Source: G965276765 sp965276765 (lineage in GTDB: Bacteria; Actinomycetota; Acidimicrobiia; Acidimicrobiales; Palsa-688). From it: a stretch of 64,000 nt of DNA. Location of the stretch: positions 3,534,001 to 3,598,000 of the forward strand of contig OZ255627.1 of assembly GCA_965276765.1 (NCBI GenBank), given 5' to 3'. Every line of letters starts with the position of its first letter. Position 1 is the stretch's first letter. The notes below the pieces were generated by a model. It was given only the letters and a program-made list of their open reading frames with translations, was not told the origin of the DNA and made no database searches. The position numbers and the translations under genes were made by a program. This document shows, piece after piece, positions 34,344 to 43,902 of the stretch.

Positions 34344-35718
34344 CACCCTCGTGCAGACCACCACGTCGCGTCCCGCCACGGAGCGCCCCGAAGCCAAGAA
34401 GCCGATCACCGAGCCTGCGGCCGAGCAGCAGCTTGTCTGGGGCCTACTCGAACACCCTGAGGCGCTCGGCGACGTCGAGCGGACCGGTCTGACGGCGGCC
34501 GACCTCTTCGCCTTCGCCCCGGTCATCGAGCCGTCTACGCGGCGATCGTGCGCCTCGTCGCCGACGGGCAGCCGGTGAACGACGTGACTGTTCGGTCCTG
34601 CGCTACTTCGTCGGGCTTCGCCGACCCCGGACGGTCGCTTGGAGGGGAAGCTCGAAGACCTGCGGGAGAAGGCCGGCTACGTGACCGACCTCCCCGCCGC
34701 CGCCGTCATTATCAAGAGCGCAGCGACCCGGCGAGAACTCGTCCAGGTGTCCAAGGAGCTGTCCCAGCTGGCCCAGGAGCCCATGTCGGGCGACGACGCC
34801 CTCGACGCCGCCGAGGCGCTCCTGATGGACCTGAGGGAACGACAGGGCGGTGTGTCGAGCGCTGTCGCGCTCGACGCCCTGATCGCCGATCGCATCGAGT
34901 CGATCCGCAACCCCGTCGACGTCCCCGAGGTCCGGTGGCCGTTCGTGGACAAGCAACGGTGGCTCGGGTCGATGCGGGCCGGCCAGCTCGTGATCGTCGG
35001 AGCCAGGCCCGGCATGGGCAAGACGGCGTTCGCCCTAGCGCTCGCCACCCACGCCGCCGTCGAGCAGGAGCGAGGCGTGTTCTTCGCCAGCCTGGAGATG
35101 ACGGGGGAGGAGCTGGCCGACCGGGTCATCGCCCGGTCGGACGCGCACGTCGGCCTCGACCGCCTGACCCGCCGAGAGACCGACGCCGCCGACCTCGCCC
35201 GCATCGAGGCGGTCCAGGACGACATCGGCACGGACCGACTCGTCATCGACCCGACCGGCGGCCTGTCGCTCGCTCAGATCGCCAGCGCCGCACGGAGGGT
35301 CAAGTCCCGCCACGGCGACCTCGGGCTGGTGCTGATCGACTACACGGAGCTGGTCGGGTTCGAGGCGAGCGACGGTGACGAGCGGGAGTCGGAAGCCCTA
35401 AGGGTCGGGCGAATCGCCATCGGGGCGAAGAACCTCGGGAAGTCCCTCGACTGCACGGTCGTGCTCCTCTCGCAGCTCAACCGGAACTCCGAGGCGCGAG
35501 CCGAGCGGCGGCCGGGTCTCGCCGACCTGCGATCGTCGGGGCAGCTGGAGGCCGCCGCCGATGTCGTCATCGGCCTGTATCGCGACGAGGTCTACGACCC
35601 GGACACCGACGACCAGGGCATCGGTGAGGTCATCGTGCTCAAGAACCGCCAGGGCCCGACCGGTACGAAGAAACTCGCCTACATCGGTGAGCGCACCATG
35701 TGGGCCGACCTGGCCTGA
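34339..35718 (+). pseudogene. DnaB-like replicative helicase with broken N-terminal domain
   Basis: Phage- or plasmid-type DnaB helicase. The N-terminus EQQLVWGLLEHPEALGDVER (primase-interacting domain) is in frame one, GHRAVYAAIVRLVADGQPVN in a second frame, and DGRLEGKLEDLREKAGYVTD in a third, so at least two single-base shifts lie between 34520 and 34635. From 34639 the RecA-like core is intact: Walker A VGARPGMGKTAFAL, Walker B LGLVLIDYTELVGF, and LRSSGQLEAAADVVIGLYRD with the arginine-finger region before the stop. The core alone could be translated from TTG 34639. It pairs with the nuclease remnant across the IS. Confidence 0.8.
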
Positions 35719-35767
35719 GAGTCGGGGCCGTAGCGCTCGATGGCGGCCGGGTGGGTAGAGATACCCC

Positions 35768-36127
35768 GTGGCGGACGATCTGGGGCCTGGTCCGGAGAAC
35801 CGAGGCTGCAAGGCCGGCCTGTTGCGAATCCTCGGCCTGCTGGGGCAGCACGCCTTGCAGCAACGGATCGCCCATCGAGGTGACCTGGAGGCCCTGGCCG
35901 AGACCGGACGAGGAGAGTTACGGATTACTCGGGTCGGCTCGACGCTGGTGACAAGGGCACGCGCCGTCCACGCGTCGCGCTGGGGGCGGCGGCGCCCGAT
36001 ATGCGAGGCCGCACCAGCCGACTCGAGGTTCTTCGGCCTGAGGCGGCTGTGGGGTGACGAAGGGGAGAAGTTCGCCGACCGTCGGTGTCCGAAGTGCCTG
36101 CGGCTGGCACCGACCCATGGGCGCTGA
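35768..36127 (+). CDS. hypothetical protein after the helicase gene
   Basis: A 119-aa ORF from GTG 35768. LLRILGLLGQHALQQRIAHR and LEALAETGRGELRITRVGST look protein-like. A single RRCPKCLRL motif occurs near the C-terminus. It is on the helicase strand about 50 bp downstream, as in integrative-element cargo. No family recognised. Confidence 0.4.
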   Translation: MADDLGPGPENRGCKAGLLRILGLLGQHALQQRIAHRGDLEALAETGRGELRITRVGSTLVTRARAVHASRWGRRRPICEAAPADSRFFGLRRLWGDEGEKFADRRCPKCLRLAPTHGR

Positions 36128-36183
36128 CGCCGAGCGCGGCGGGTGCCTGGCCTAGTCGTCAGAGAGGCGATGCTGGACCGGGC

Positions 36184-36318
36184 ATGAGACGACGCCATCG
36201 ACGGACCGCTCTCGTGGCGGTGGCAGTCGCGATCTCGTTTCTCTCTGGCGGCGGCTCGTCGGCCGAGGCCAGCGTGGCCATGCCGCTGGCGCGACGGACG
36301 CGGGTGCCAGCGCTGTAG
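36184..36318 (+). CDS. possible short secreted peptide
   Basis: Forty-four residues: MRRRHRRTALVAVAVAISFL followed by SGGGSSAEASVAMP, a classical signal-peptide layout with a possible AEA cleavage site. There is almost nothing after the cleavage site, so it may be a truncated secreted protein. Confidence 0.3.
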   Translation: MRRRHRRTALVAVAVAISFLSGGGSSAEASVAMPLARRTRVPAL

Positions 36319-36410
36319 TCAACCATGGCGAGGGCCGAAGTCCCCGAACACAACGCCCACACACCTCGGGTGCGAGACTTCAGCTAACGATTCGCCAGCC
36401 GGAGGAAGTC

Positions 36411-36749
36411 ATGCTCGACGTGCAGCAACCGGAACTAGGAACGGTGATCCTCCGGTTCAGCGGCGAGTTGGGCAGCGACGACAGCGCCCGTGCTCGCCGT
36501 GCGCTCGTGAGTATCGGAGCGACCTCCCGCGTCCATCTCGACCTCGACGAGGTTCAGTTCGTGGACTCCGCCGGCCTGGGTGTCCTGGTCAGCACGATCC
36601 GCAAGGCGCTGGTGGAGGGTACTGACGTGAGCGCCACCTGCACCCGCCCAACCCTCCGCCGGCTCCTCCACACGACAGGTTTCGACCGAGTGGTCCGCTT
36701 GGACCCTCCAGACGACCCGGGCGTAGCCGGCGCGCGCGTACCAGTGTGA
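36411..36749 (+). CDS. STAS domain anti-sigma factor antagonist
   Basis: SpoIIAA-like switch protein of 112 aa. LDLDEVQFVDSAGLGVLVST contains the D-S-A-G-L-G motif, with Ser53 as the expected phosphorylation site of an anti-sigma kinase. The first strands (GTVILRFSGELGSDDS) and C-terminal RRLLHTTGFDRVVRL fit the fold. ATG at 36411 follows GGAGGAAG. No kinase partner gene is visible nearby, so it must act on one encoded elsewhere. Confidence 0.88.
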   Translation: MLDVQQPELGTVILRFSGELGSDDSARARRALVSIGATSRVHLDLDEVQFVDSAGLGVLVSTIRKALVEGTDVSATCTRPTLRRLLHTTGFDRVVRLDPPDDPGVAGARVPV

Positions 36750-36995
36750 CCAGCTCGTCCTGACCTTCGCCAGCGCCGGAAGCGGGTCGGTCGGGCTGCG
36801 AGCCGACGCGAAGCCCTCCGGTCATTACGAATCGAACATACGTTCGCCACGCTCTCGGCATGGGACTTCTCGATGACCCGCTCGACCCGCACGCGCTCGA
36901 AGGACTCCGACGCTCCGCCCACGGCTCGTGACGTTAGACACGACCAACACGTCCCAAGAGCGAACCTGATTCTTTGGGTGCCGTGACTGGCCTAC

Positions 36996-37757
36996 TCAGG
37001 CGACCACCGTGACGGGCAGTAGGGGCGTCTTGTATCGACCTCGGCCTCGAAGGTCGAGGACTACTTCGACCGCCCACAGACCCGGCGGCACTACGTAGCC
37101 GAGGGCGGGCACGCCGGAGGCGGTGCCGACGAGCATCGGGATCGACACCGTCTCGCCGGGTTGGATGTGGAACGGCACGCCCCGCATCCTTTGAGCGCCT
37201 GCGAAGCCGCCGACGACGTCGCCCGTCTCGGGGTCGACGATGCCGGCCGTGACTTGACCGTTCGTCCCGACGACGATCTCCTCGGTTCTATGGTTGCGCA
37301 CGAGCAGGTCGGTCTGGAGGTCGTGGCCCGATAGGACCTCGATCGGCTTTCCGAGCGACACGCTGACCTCGTCGGGAGCGAGTAGGGGCGTCGTGTCGGG
37401 AGTCCTCGGCGTGCGAGGCGTCCTGTCCCGCCGTCGCCCGACGGCGTCGGGGAAGTGCAGGAACCCGACGGTCAGGTCCACGTTGTCGCCGAAGCGGTCA
37501 TGGAGGTCGGTGGCGACACCGTCCGCCCACGCGGCGAGTTGGATCTTGAACGGCGGCTCACGCCCGTCGTCGACTCGAGGGTCGGGGTATGCCCGGAGCG
37601 CCCCCGATCCGTCGTCGCTGAGCCGGGCGAGGATGACCTTTAGATCGTCCCATGTGGCTACGAGGATGACCGTAGTGCCGCGCTGGGGCTCCTCCCCGAT
37701 GTTGTCGTGAGCGCCGAGGAGGTGAGTGGGACGTCGATTGTCAGCTCGTGGGGTCAC
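36996..37757 (-). CDS. hypothetical beta-rich protein
   Basis: Up to 253 aa, GTG at 37757 overlapping the upstream gene by 17 bases. The N-terminal half (TTVILVATWDDLKVILARLS, VDLTVGFLHFPDAV) and a C-terminal beta domain (QTDLLVRNHRTEEIVVGTNG, GVPFHIQPGETVSIPMLVG, VPPGLWAVEVVLDL) are separated by a Pro/Arg/Thr linker. No family is recognised. It is paired with the 113-aa gene upstream. Confidence 0.6.
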   Translation of the reverse strand: MTPRADNRRPTHLLGAHDNIGEEPQRGTTVILVATWDDLKVILARLSDDGSGALRAYPDPRVDDGREPPFKIQLAAWADGVATDLHDRFGDNVDLTVGFLHFPDAVGRRRDRTPRTPRTPDTTPLLAPDEVSVSLGKPIEVLSGHDLQTDLLVRNHRTEEIVVGTNGQVTAGIVDPETGDVVGGFAGAQRMRGVPFHIQPGETVSIPMLVGTASGVPALGYVVPPGLWAVEVVLDLRGRGRYKTPLLPVTVVA

Positions 37758-38082
37758 TCCCGACCAGGTGAATCAGACCGGGCTCGCCGTCCTTAAAGAT
37801 GCGGGCGTAGAGGGTGAACTGGCCTCGCCGTGGAGCTTCGCTCTCGGCCCAGGCGAGCACCTCGGCCACGTCGGCGCCGGTGATCTCGGTCTCGTCACAA
37901 GCCCATCCGACCCGCTCTGGTGTCTCGTCGTCGGGAACCGGTGAACGCGTCCAGAAGTAGACGCGGTAGGCGGGCTCGTCCACCTCCCACCTGATGTCGC
38001 GAGGGTCCACACCGACGATGTTCACGGCTTCGATGATGTCAGAGGTACCCCTCTCGGGTCTTGCGACGATGACCAGTGTCAA
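37741..38082 (-). CDS. hypothetical protein, 113 aa
   Basis: ATG at 38082 with GAGGTCTGACC upstream on the coding strand. VDPRDIRWEVDEPAYRVYFW and FTLYARIFKDGEPGLIHLVG are convincing protein sequence, acidic and mixed alpha/beta. It is first of a two-gene unit with the 253-aa protein. No domain recognised. Confidence 0.6.
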   Translation of the reverse strand: MTLVIVARPERGTSDIIEAVNIVGVDPRDIRWEVDEPAYRVYFWTRSPVPDDETPERVGWACDETEITGADVAEVLAWAESEAPRRGQFTLYARIFKDGEPGLIHLVGSDPTS

Positions 38083-38264
38083 GGTCAGACCTCCTCGGAA
38101 CTACCAGACGTGTCCCGTAGGACGCACGCCTGCGAAGATCGGCACCGGGCCGGGTATACGGAGGCCTCTCCTGCCCTCACTCCCTCCGACCTGGGCCTTC
38201 ACCGCAGCGGGGTTGGACCAGCGGGACGACCGGACGCCGACGTCGGTGGGCGCGATAACCGTCG

Positions 38265-38456
38265 CTAGATCCAGCGGGCTTCGCTGGTGAATCCCAGCAG
38301 TGCCTGCATTACTGCGATGGTCAACAATTCGGCGTCGGAGAGTTGCGGGGCGATACCGATCTCTGGTCGGTCAGGGACGAGGTCGGGGTTGGTGATGAGG
38401 GCGTCGTCGATGGTCACGTACAGTTCGGTGGCGAGAGCGTCCAGGGCGGCGTTCAT
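38265..38456 (-). pseudogene. N-terminal fragment of an IS982-like transposase
   Basis: Sixty-three residues: MNAALDALATELYVTIDDAL, then PEIGIAPQLSDAELLTIAVM, then LLGFTSEARWI and an abrupt stop. This is the conserved beginning of IS982-type transposases. The catalytic part is gone and no second end is visible, so it is a deletion remnant. Confidence 0.7.
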
Positions 38457-38807
38457 GCTGGTCCTCCGGGGTCGGGGTGTACGACACCGCTGATCCTGGA
38501 CGCTCTTGCGCGTAGAGTGGCGGATAGTCGCGCGCTAAGTGGCCACGCTCGGATACCAGCCCTTGGAGCTACTCATCTAGGTGAGGCGCTCGTCAGCAGA
38601 GGGCTCGTGTCCTGGTGGCTGCCGATGAATTGCTCTGTACTTCCGGCCGGGCTTGGATCTCGGCGGCGGCGTTCGGGGAGTAGTTGCGAACACGCTCGGC
38701 CCGACCGGGGGCGGACACCCCTCCGTGGCGGGCGCTCGCAGGCATGTCGGGTCGAGGATTCTGTGACGTCCGGGAACCTTCTGGTGACCCGAGGTGTCGG
38801 AGGTGTG
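38457..38807. other. gene-poor stretch before the lipoprotein gene
   Basis: Probably remnant sequence from the IS982-like element's left end and the promoter region of the lipoprotein gene. No supported gene on either strand. Confidence 0.35.
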
Positions 38808-39996
38808 ATGAGGAGGACAGCGAGCACCGCCACGAACGGGCCTCGAACGCGGCGGGTCTGGAGGCATGTTGCCGTGATGGCAGTGGGTGGCCTGGCGGCT
38901 GCCGGCTGCGGAGCGGCTGCCAGCTCGACCGCCCAGTCCTCACCGACATCAAAGGGGAGTTCCGCTCCCTCGTCGGCGTCCTCGACCAACGTTCGCTCCG
39001 CGGCCAACAGCGGTTCAGCACGGGCTGGATACACGCACTGGCCCATCACCGAGATCGCGGCGTGGCCGAAGTCCGACACTCAGGGCAGCAAATCCTCTCT
39101 GGCGTGGAGCGCGCACCTCCTGGTATCGGGCCAGCTCGTCTTCGCCAGCCACACTTGCGCCAACGCTGTGCCGCTGTGCAAGCACGCCTCGCCCCAACTC
39201 GAGGTCGTCGACACCAACACCCACCAGACGCTCGCCGCCTCCCAGCGTTACTCGATACTCGCCGTCGGCGACTGTGGGCAACCAACACGCTGACGACCAG
39301 CTCGTGGCCCTCGATCCTCGGAGTCTCGCTCCCGCCGGGACGGTCCGGTTGCTTGGCTCGTCGAGCTCCACCGTCGGCGCCGCCGCCACCGTCAACGGAG
39401 CGGACGTGTGGGCCGGGGCCGGCACCACCCTCAGCGAGATCACCGCAACGACCCTCCACGTCGCACGCACGCTGGCAGCTGGCGGCCAGATCACCGACAT
39501 GGCCAGCAGCCCCGACGGCCGGTCCCTGTGGGATGTCGTCTCCGGTGCCGGCGGACGCGACGAGGTCCAACTCCGAAACGGTGCCACCGGCAGCGTCGCA
39601 GGGACCTGGAAGCCCGCAGGCAGCCTCCACCTCGGCGGGCTGACTGCCGAGAACACCGGAGTCTGGGTCGCCGCAGACGGCGGGACGACAACCGTCCTCG
39701 ACCGCCTCCAAGGCCCGCCGATTGGTGCCACGATCCGAGGTGGCGAACCCACAACGGCCGGCGGGCAGGCACACTTCGATCTCGTCGGACAACCCATCGA
39801 GGCGCTCGACGGCGGGACGGTCCTGTGGACCGACACCTCCGGCCAGGCGCTCGACTGTGATACGCCCACCGCTGGTGCCACCCGCTCCAAGACGCTGCTG
39901 GCCACCATCGGGAACCTGGCCGCGACAGGTCCGGACCTCGTCGTAGCCACCCCCCAAGGCATCGATCTCGTCCGGCCCCCGACGAGCTGCACCTGA
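38808..39996 (+). pseudogene. beta-propeller-like lipoprotein, frameshifted
   Basis: The N-terminus has a lipobox (VMAVGGLAAAGCGAA; Cys as the lipid site), then a Ser/Thr-rich linker and strands such as LVSGQLVFASHTCANAVPL. Near 39270-39285 the first frame ends (AVGDCGQPTR). In the next frame DDQLVALDPRSLAPAGTVRL, SEITATTLHVARTLAAGGQI and ENTGVWVAADGGTTTVLDRL give a run of propeller-like repeats to a stop at 39996. A single indel explains the split. Probably an exported surface protein. Confidence 0.65.
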
Positions 39997-40728
39997 CAAG
40001 CACGCGCAGCGAAGGTGCGCCCGCCACAGCCACTCGACGCGCCCGCTGACAGGCCGTAATCGGCAGGGAGAGTGGCAGTCGGTCCCAGGTATCCGAGTCC
40101 CGTAGGGCGATCCCCATGTGACAGTGCGACACGAGGTCGCACGTGATGAGTGGCTACGTAGAAAGGAGGACCAGCAGATGGTGACGTAGCCCAGGCGAGT
40201 GCCCAACGCCTGTCCCCACCCCGACATGCGTCGCCGGCAACGGCGGGGTGTGAAGCTCGGGGGAGAAGCCCAAGGGCCCCTGCTCCATCCGGGGGCCACA
40301 GGCGAGGGGAAGGCCGGACGGGTGAACAACCGTGAACCCTCGATGATGCCTCGTTAGAGGAAGCCCCGGAGATGGGATGCTGGCCGGGGTATAGGGACTG
40401 GCCGTTGGAAGGCGGCGTGTGGCGACCGGGGATGTCGCGCCGGCCGTGAGGGCACCACAGTCCCCGGGGTAGAGAGGGCGCCCTTCCCGGCCGCATCTCA
40501 TGCGTGTGAAACGTGGCAACCCCGTTGGGGTCCGGTACTCGGCGACGGGTGCCGGTAAGCCAACCGCAAGGAAGGCCCAGTCCCCCAGCGGGCAAAGGAT
40601 GGCCAAGAAGCGAATGCCGGTGGCCGAAAGGCAACAGGAGACCGGGACACCCACGGCTGGCCCCTCCGCCAGCCGTCTCGGATAACTGGCCGGATACGGG
40701 CTCGTTCCCGACCCGAAAGGGGGCTGAC

Positions 40729-42549
40729 ATGACCAGGTGGACCTGTGGAGTGACGATGAGCGACGACTCTGGAACGGACGGACAAGTTGGACACCGCGGC
40801 ACCGCCGTAGTGAACGGACCTGACGGCGACGACTTCGACTGGCACTCGGTTGACTGGGGCCGGGCAGAAGGCGACGTACGGAGGCTACGCCAACGCATCT
40901 TCACGGCGTCACAGGCAGGGGACCGGGTAAAGGTCCGCAACTTGCAGAAGCTGATGCTTCGGTCTCGTGCCAACGCTCTGGTGAGCGTCCGGCGGGTGAC
41001 CGAGGTCAACGCTGGCCGCAAGACCGCAGGCGTCGACGGTGCCGTCGTGGTGACCGCCCCGGGGAAGGCCTTCGTGGCCGACTCGGTGCAGCGCTTCGCC
41101 GCTCCGTGGGAGCCCAAGGCTGTCAAGCGGGTGTACGTGCCTAAGGCCAACGGAAAACAGCGCCCGCTCGGGATACCCGTGATCGTCGACCGTGTGCGCC
41201 AGGCGCAGGTGGTCAACGCATTGGAACCTGAGTGGGAGGCGCGCTTCGAGCAGAAGTCCTATGGCTTCCGCCCGGGCCGTGGCTGCCACGACGCGATCGA
41301 GTCGATCCACAAAACCGCCTGCGGGAAGACCGCCAAGCGGCTGTGGGCGCTCGACGCCGACCTGGCGGCGGCGTTTGACCACATCGACCATTCCTACCTT
41401 CTCGCCGCCCTCGGCACGTTTCCCGCCAGGGCAGCCGTCGAGGGATGGCTGAAGGCGGGGGTGGTCGACAAGGGTCACTTCGCCCCGACCGAAGAGGGAA
41501 CCCCGCAAGGCGGGGTGGTCTCCCCGGTGCTGTTGAACATTGCCCTGCACGGGATGGAGGAGGCTGCCGGGGTCCGGTATCACCAGTCCGGCATCACCGC
41601 CGGCTGGACCAAGCCGGCCAGCCCTGTGGTGGTGAGATACGCAGACGACCTCGTAGCACTTTGCGTCAGCCGGGAGCAGGCCGAAGAGGTCAAGGCCCGG
41701 CTGGCGACATGGCTGGCGCCGAGAGGGCTGGCCTTCAACGAGGACAAGACCCGTGTGGTCCACCTCGATGACGGCTTCGACTTTCTCGGGTTCAACGTCC
41801 GTCGCTACTCGGGGAAGTTGCTGATCAAGCCGTCCAAGGCAGCCGAGCGACGGATCCGGGAACGGCTCGCCGCCGAGATGCGCTCCCTGCGAGGGGCCAA
41901 CGCCTTGGCAGTGATCCAACGACTGAACCCGATCATCCGGGGATGGTCGGCCTACTACCGGACGGTGGTGTCCAGCCATGTCTTCGACCGGCTGGACCAT
42001 TACCTGTGGGAGCTCACCTACAAGTGGGCCAAGTGGGGCCACCAGAACAAGTCGAGGCAGTGGGTATTCCACCGCTACTTCGGCATGTTCAACCGTTCCA
42101 GGCGTGACCGGTGGGTCTTTGGCGACCGGGACACCGGCGCCTACCTGCTCAGGTTCGACTGGACCAAGATCGTCCGTCACCAGTTGGTGCCAGGCCGGGC
42201 GTCACCCGACGACCCGACCCTGGCCGAATACTGGGCCAGGCGGCGACGGCGAAGCTCGCCTCCGCTCGACGGCGTCAGTCTGCGCCTGCTCCAGGCGCAG
42301 CATGGGCGCTGCCCGGCGTGTGGAGGGCTGCTACTCGCCGCTGACCACGAGCCTCAAACCCTCCCCGAGTGGGAGCAGTGGCTCACCGTCACCCGCAAGG
42401 CGCTCCGCAAACAAGCGGTCACCGCTCAGCGGGCAACTGGCCGGCCGGACGATCCCGCCGCCCTCCGCCTCATTCACGCCCACTGCCGACAACGGCCGAC
42501 AACCGCTGCCGACACGGGCACCGGCCACAGCACCTCTGCTGGCCCGTGA
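40729..42549 (+). CDS. ltrA: group II intron reverse transcriptase/maturase
   Basis: A 606-aa multifunctional protein that splices the intron and reverse-transcribes it into DNA targets. RT blocks: VYVPKANGKQRPLGIPVIVD (RT1-2), SYGFRPGRGCHDAIESIHKT (RT3), ALDADLAAAFDHIDHSYLL (RT4), GTPQGGVVSPVLLNIALHGM, and the catalytic YADD at residues 304-307. The maturase domain X (IIRGWSAYYRTVVSSHVFDR) follows. The C-terminus has CPACGGLL and later LIHAHC, an HNH endonuclease. ATG at 40729 follows AAAGGGGG; the upstream open frame is intron RNA. The frame is intact, so it may be active. Confidence 0.93.
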   Translation: MTRWTCGVTMSDDSGTDGQVGHRGTAVVNGPDGDDFDWHSVDWGRAEGDVRRLRQRIFTASQAGDRVKVRNLQKLMLRSRANALVSVRRVTEVNAGRKTAGVDGAVVVTAPGKAFVADSVQRFAAPWEPKAVKRVYVPKANGKQRPLGIPVIVDRVRQAQVVNALEPEWEARFEQKSYGFRPGRGCHDAIESIHKTACGKTAKRLWALDADLAAAFDHIDHSYLLAALGTFPARAAVEGWLKAGVVDKGHFAPTEEGTPQGGVVSPVLLNIALHGMEEAAGVRYHQSGITAGWTKPASPVVVRYADDLVALCVSREQAEEVKARLATWLAPRGLAFNEDKTRVVHLDDGFDFLGFNVRRYSGKLLIKPSKAAERRIRERLAAEMRSLRGANALAVIQRLNPIIRGWSAYYRTVVSSHVFDRLDHYLWELTYKWAKWGHQNKSRQWVFHRYFGMFNRSRRDRWVFGDRDTGAYLLRFDWTKIVRHQLVPGRASPDDPTLAEYWARRRRRSSPPLDGVSLRLLQAQHGRCPACGGLLLAADHEPQTLPEWEQWLTVTRKALRKQAVTAQRATGRPDDPAALRLIHAHCRQRPTTAADTGTGHSTSAGP

Positions 42550-42566
42550 CCCCTTTGGGTCTGCTT

Positions 42567-42600
42567 GAGCCCGGTGCGATGAAAGTCGCACGCCGGGATC
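42567..42600 (+). ncRNA. group II intron domain V
   Basis: A 34-nt helix: GAGCCCGG pairs with the GCCGGGATC arm, and the inner stem TGCGA/TCGCA closes the GAAA loop. It contains the catalytic metal-binding part of the ribozyme. Confidence 0.8.
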
Positions 42601-42743
42601 TGAGGGGGCCCCGGCGCAGCAATGCGCCGGGGCTACCCGACCGAACCTCCGTTCGGCCGAAAGCAGCTGCTTGTCGTCCCGTAGGTCGTTCCTGCTGCGG
42701 GACCCGCCTGAGGGTGGGCACTCGACGGATGCTCGTGGTGTCG

Positions 42744-43184
42744 CTATGGGCGAAGGACTCTCTCCGACAAGCGTCGGAGCTGTGCCAGGTCGGTCGCGCT
42801 GAGGGGATCGGCGAAGTGGCGGTCCACGGCGCCGGCGAAGACAGGTTGGGAGGCGGCGAAGACCTTGGCCCCTTCTTCGGTCACCGAGGCGTACACGCTG
42901 CGCCGGTCGGCTGAGTCGCGCTGGCGGGCGAGTAACCCTCGCTCTTCGAGCCGGTCAACGGTCTTGGTCACGGCGCTCTTGGCCACGCTGAGCAGCCCGG
43001 CGATGTCGACCATCCGCAGTCGCTGCTGCGGGGCCATGGCGACCTTGCAGAGCACGAGGTTCTCGGCCAACGTCAACCCCACGTCGCGCTCCAGTTCCCG
43101 GTTGAGCGCGACCCGCACCGTGTCGACGACCGCGCAGAGGTCCATCCACACCTGGAGGCCCTCCGGTCTCGTCTCCTGTTGCAC
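42744..43184 (-). CDS. MarR family transcriptional regulator
   Basis: Winged-helix repressor of 146 aa. MVDIAGLLSVAKSAVTKTVD is the recognition HTH and LARQRDSADRRSVYASVTEE the wing with the conserved DxR. The helices at both ends form the dimer domain. It is divergent from a plus-strand operon encoding a PPOX enzyme and a membrane protein. A palindrome (43199-43208) lies between, overlapping a TTGACA box, so it probably represses that operon and itself. Confidence 0.9.
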   Translation of the reverse strand: MQQETRPEGLQVWMDLCAVVDTVRVALNRELERDVGLTLAENLVLCKVAMAPQQRLRMVDIAGLLSVAKSAVTKTVDRLEERGLLARQRDSADRRSVYASVTEEGAKVFAASQPVFAGAVDRHFADPLSATDLAQLRRLSERVLRP

Positions 43185-43198
43185 GGGTCGCAGTCTAC

Positions 43199-43257
43199 CA
43201 ACTAGTTGACATCAGTACCATCCTCCAAGTAACGTTCTCTAGGTAACGGTCACCTAG
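43199..43257. promoter_or_regulatory. MarR operator/promoter region
   Basis: CAACTAGTTG (43199-43208) is a perfect palindrome overlapping TTGACA (43206-43211). CTAGGT...ACCTAG (43239-43244 and 43252-43257) is a second dyad. Both lie in the divergent gap between the MarR gene and its presumed target operon. Confidence 0.55.
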
Positions 43258-43271
43258 CGAACGGAGTAGTG

Positions 43272-43469
43272 ATGCGAGACCCCACCAGCTCAATAGGAGC
43301 CTGGCGGCCCGGCGAGACGGCTACCCGGCTGGGCACCGGTTACAAGGCCAACAGGGGGGTGATCGAGCCGATCCTCCGCCTCCTCGCCGACGCCCTGGCA
43401 CTCGTCGCATTGCTCAGGCATCGACCGACGCCAGCGGCGCAGGCCACCGAGTCGGCGAAGCTGCCATGA
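43272..43469 (+). CDS. small hypothetical protein, first gene of the MarR-linked operon
   Basis: A 65-aa ORF. RGVIEPILRLLADALALVAL is hydrophobic and could be membrane-associated. The stop overlaps the start of the PPOX gene by ATGA, which supports translation. No family recognised. Confidence 0.45.
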   Translation: MRDPTSSIGAWRPGETATRLGTGYKANRGVIEPILRLLADALALVALLRHRPTPAAQATESAKLP

Positions 43470-43843
43470 GCGTCTTCTCCGATGCCGAGCTCGCCTACCT
43501 CGCCGAGGGCAAGCTCGGCCGGCTCGGGACCATCGACTCGACTGGCATGCCCCATGTCGTGCCGCTGGGATGGCGTTACAACCCGACCCTCGACACCATC
43601 GACATCGGCGGTCGCGACTTCGCCCGTACCGCCAAGTTCCGCAACGTCGGTGCCAACCCGCACGTCGCCCTGGCCGTCGACGACGTGCTCCCACCGTGGC
43701 GTCCGCGCTGCGTGTTGATCCGCGGCCACGGCGACGCCCTCGACGACGCGGCCGGCCCAGACGGCCAGGCGACCGGGCCGATTATCCGCATCACTCCGAC
43801 CGAGGTCATCAGCTGGGGCCTGGACGCCCCTGCGCCCAGCTGA
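43466..43843 (+). CDS. PPOX-class F420-dependent protein
   Basis: Split-barrel protein of 125 aa. LAEGKLGRLGTIDSTGMPHV and VPLGWRYNPTLDTIDIGG form the cofactor-binding strands, FARTAKFRNVGANPHVALAV is the conserved K-x-R/N-P segment, and RCVLIRGHGDAL plus IIRITPTEVISWGLD complete it. It matches the short PPOX subfamily common in actinobacteria. It lies in an operon behind the divergent MarR gene, so it may detoxify the MarR ligand (inference). Confidence 0.87.
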   Translation: MSVFSDAELAYLAEGKLGRLGTIDSTGMPHVVPLGWRYNPTLDTIDIGGRDFARTAKFRNVGANPHVALAVDDVLPPWRPRCVLIRGHGDALDDAAGPDGQATGPIIRITPTEVISWGLDAPAPS

Positions 43844-43902
43844 CCGAAACCGGCCGCCACCTCCGACCCCGACAACGCAAACCCACAGGAAGGACCACAC
43901 CC

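Larger units (their letters stand above)
40124..42641 (+). mobile_element. group II intron (bacterial), about 2.5 kb
   Basis: The 5' boundary GTGCGACACGAGGTCGCACG matches the GUGYG consensus. Domain I-like paired RNA fills 40124-40700, the intron-encoded protein lies in domain IV, and domain V is at 42567-42600 with the GAAA tetraloop context (TGCGATGAAAGTCGCA). Domain VI (GCCCCGGCGC...GCGCCGGGGC) follows, and the intron ends near CTACCCGAC at 42641. The 3' end is set by consensus and could be off by a base or two. It sits in intergenic DNA after the lipoprotein gene. Confidence 0.85.

Noticed and set aside
40513..40728. N-terminal extension of the reverse transcriptase frame
   Set aside because: This is structured intron RNA upstream of the ATG at 40729, which has its own ribosome site.
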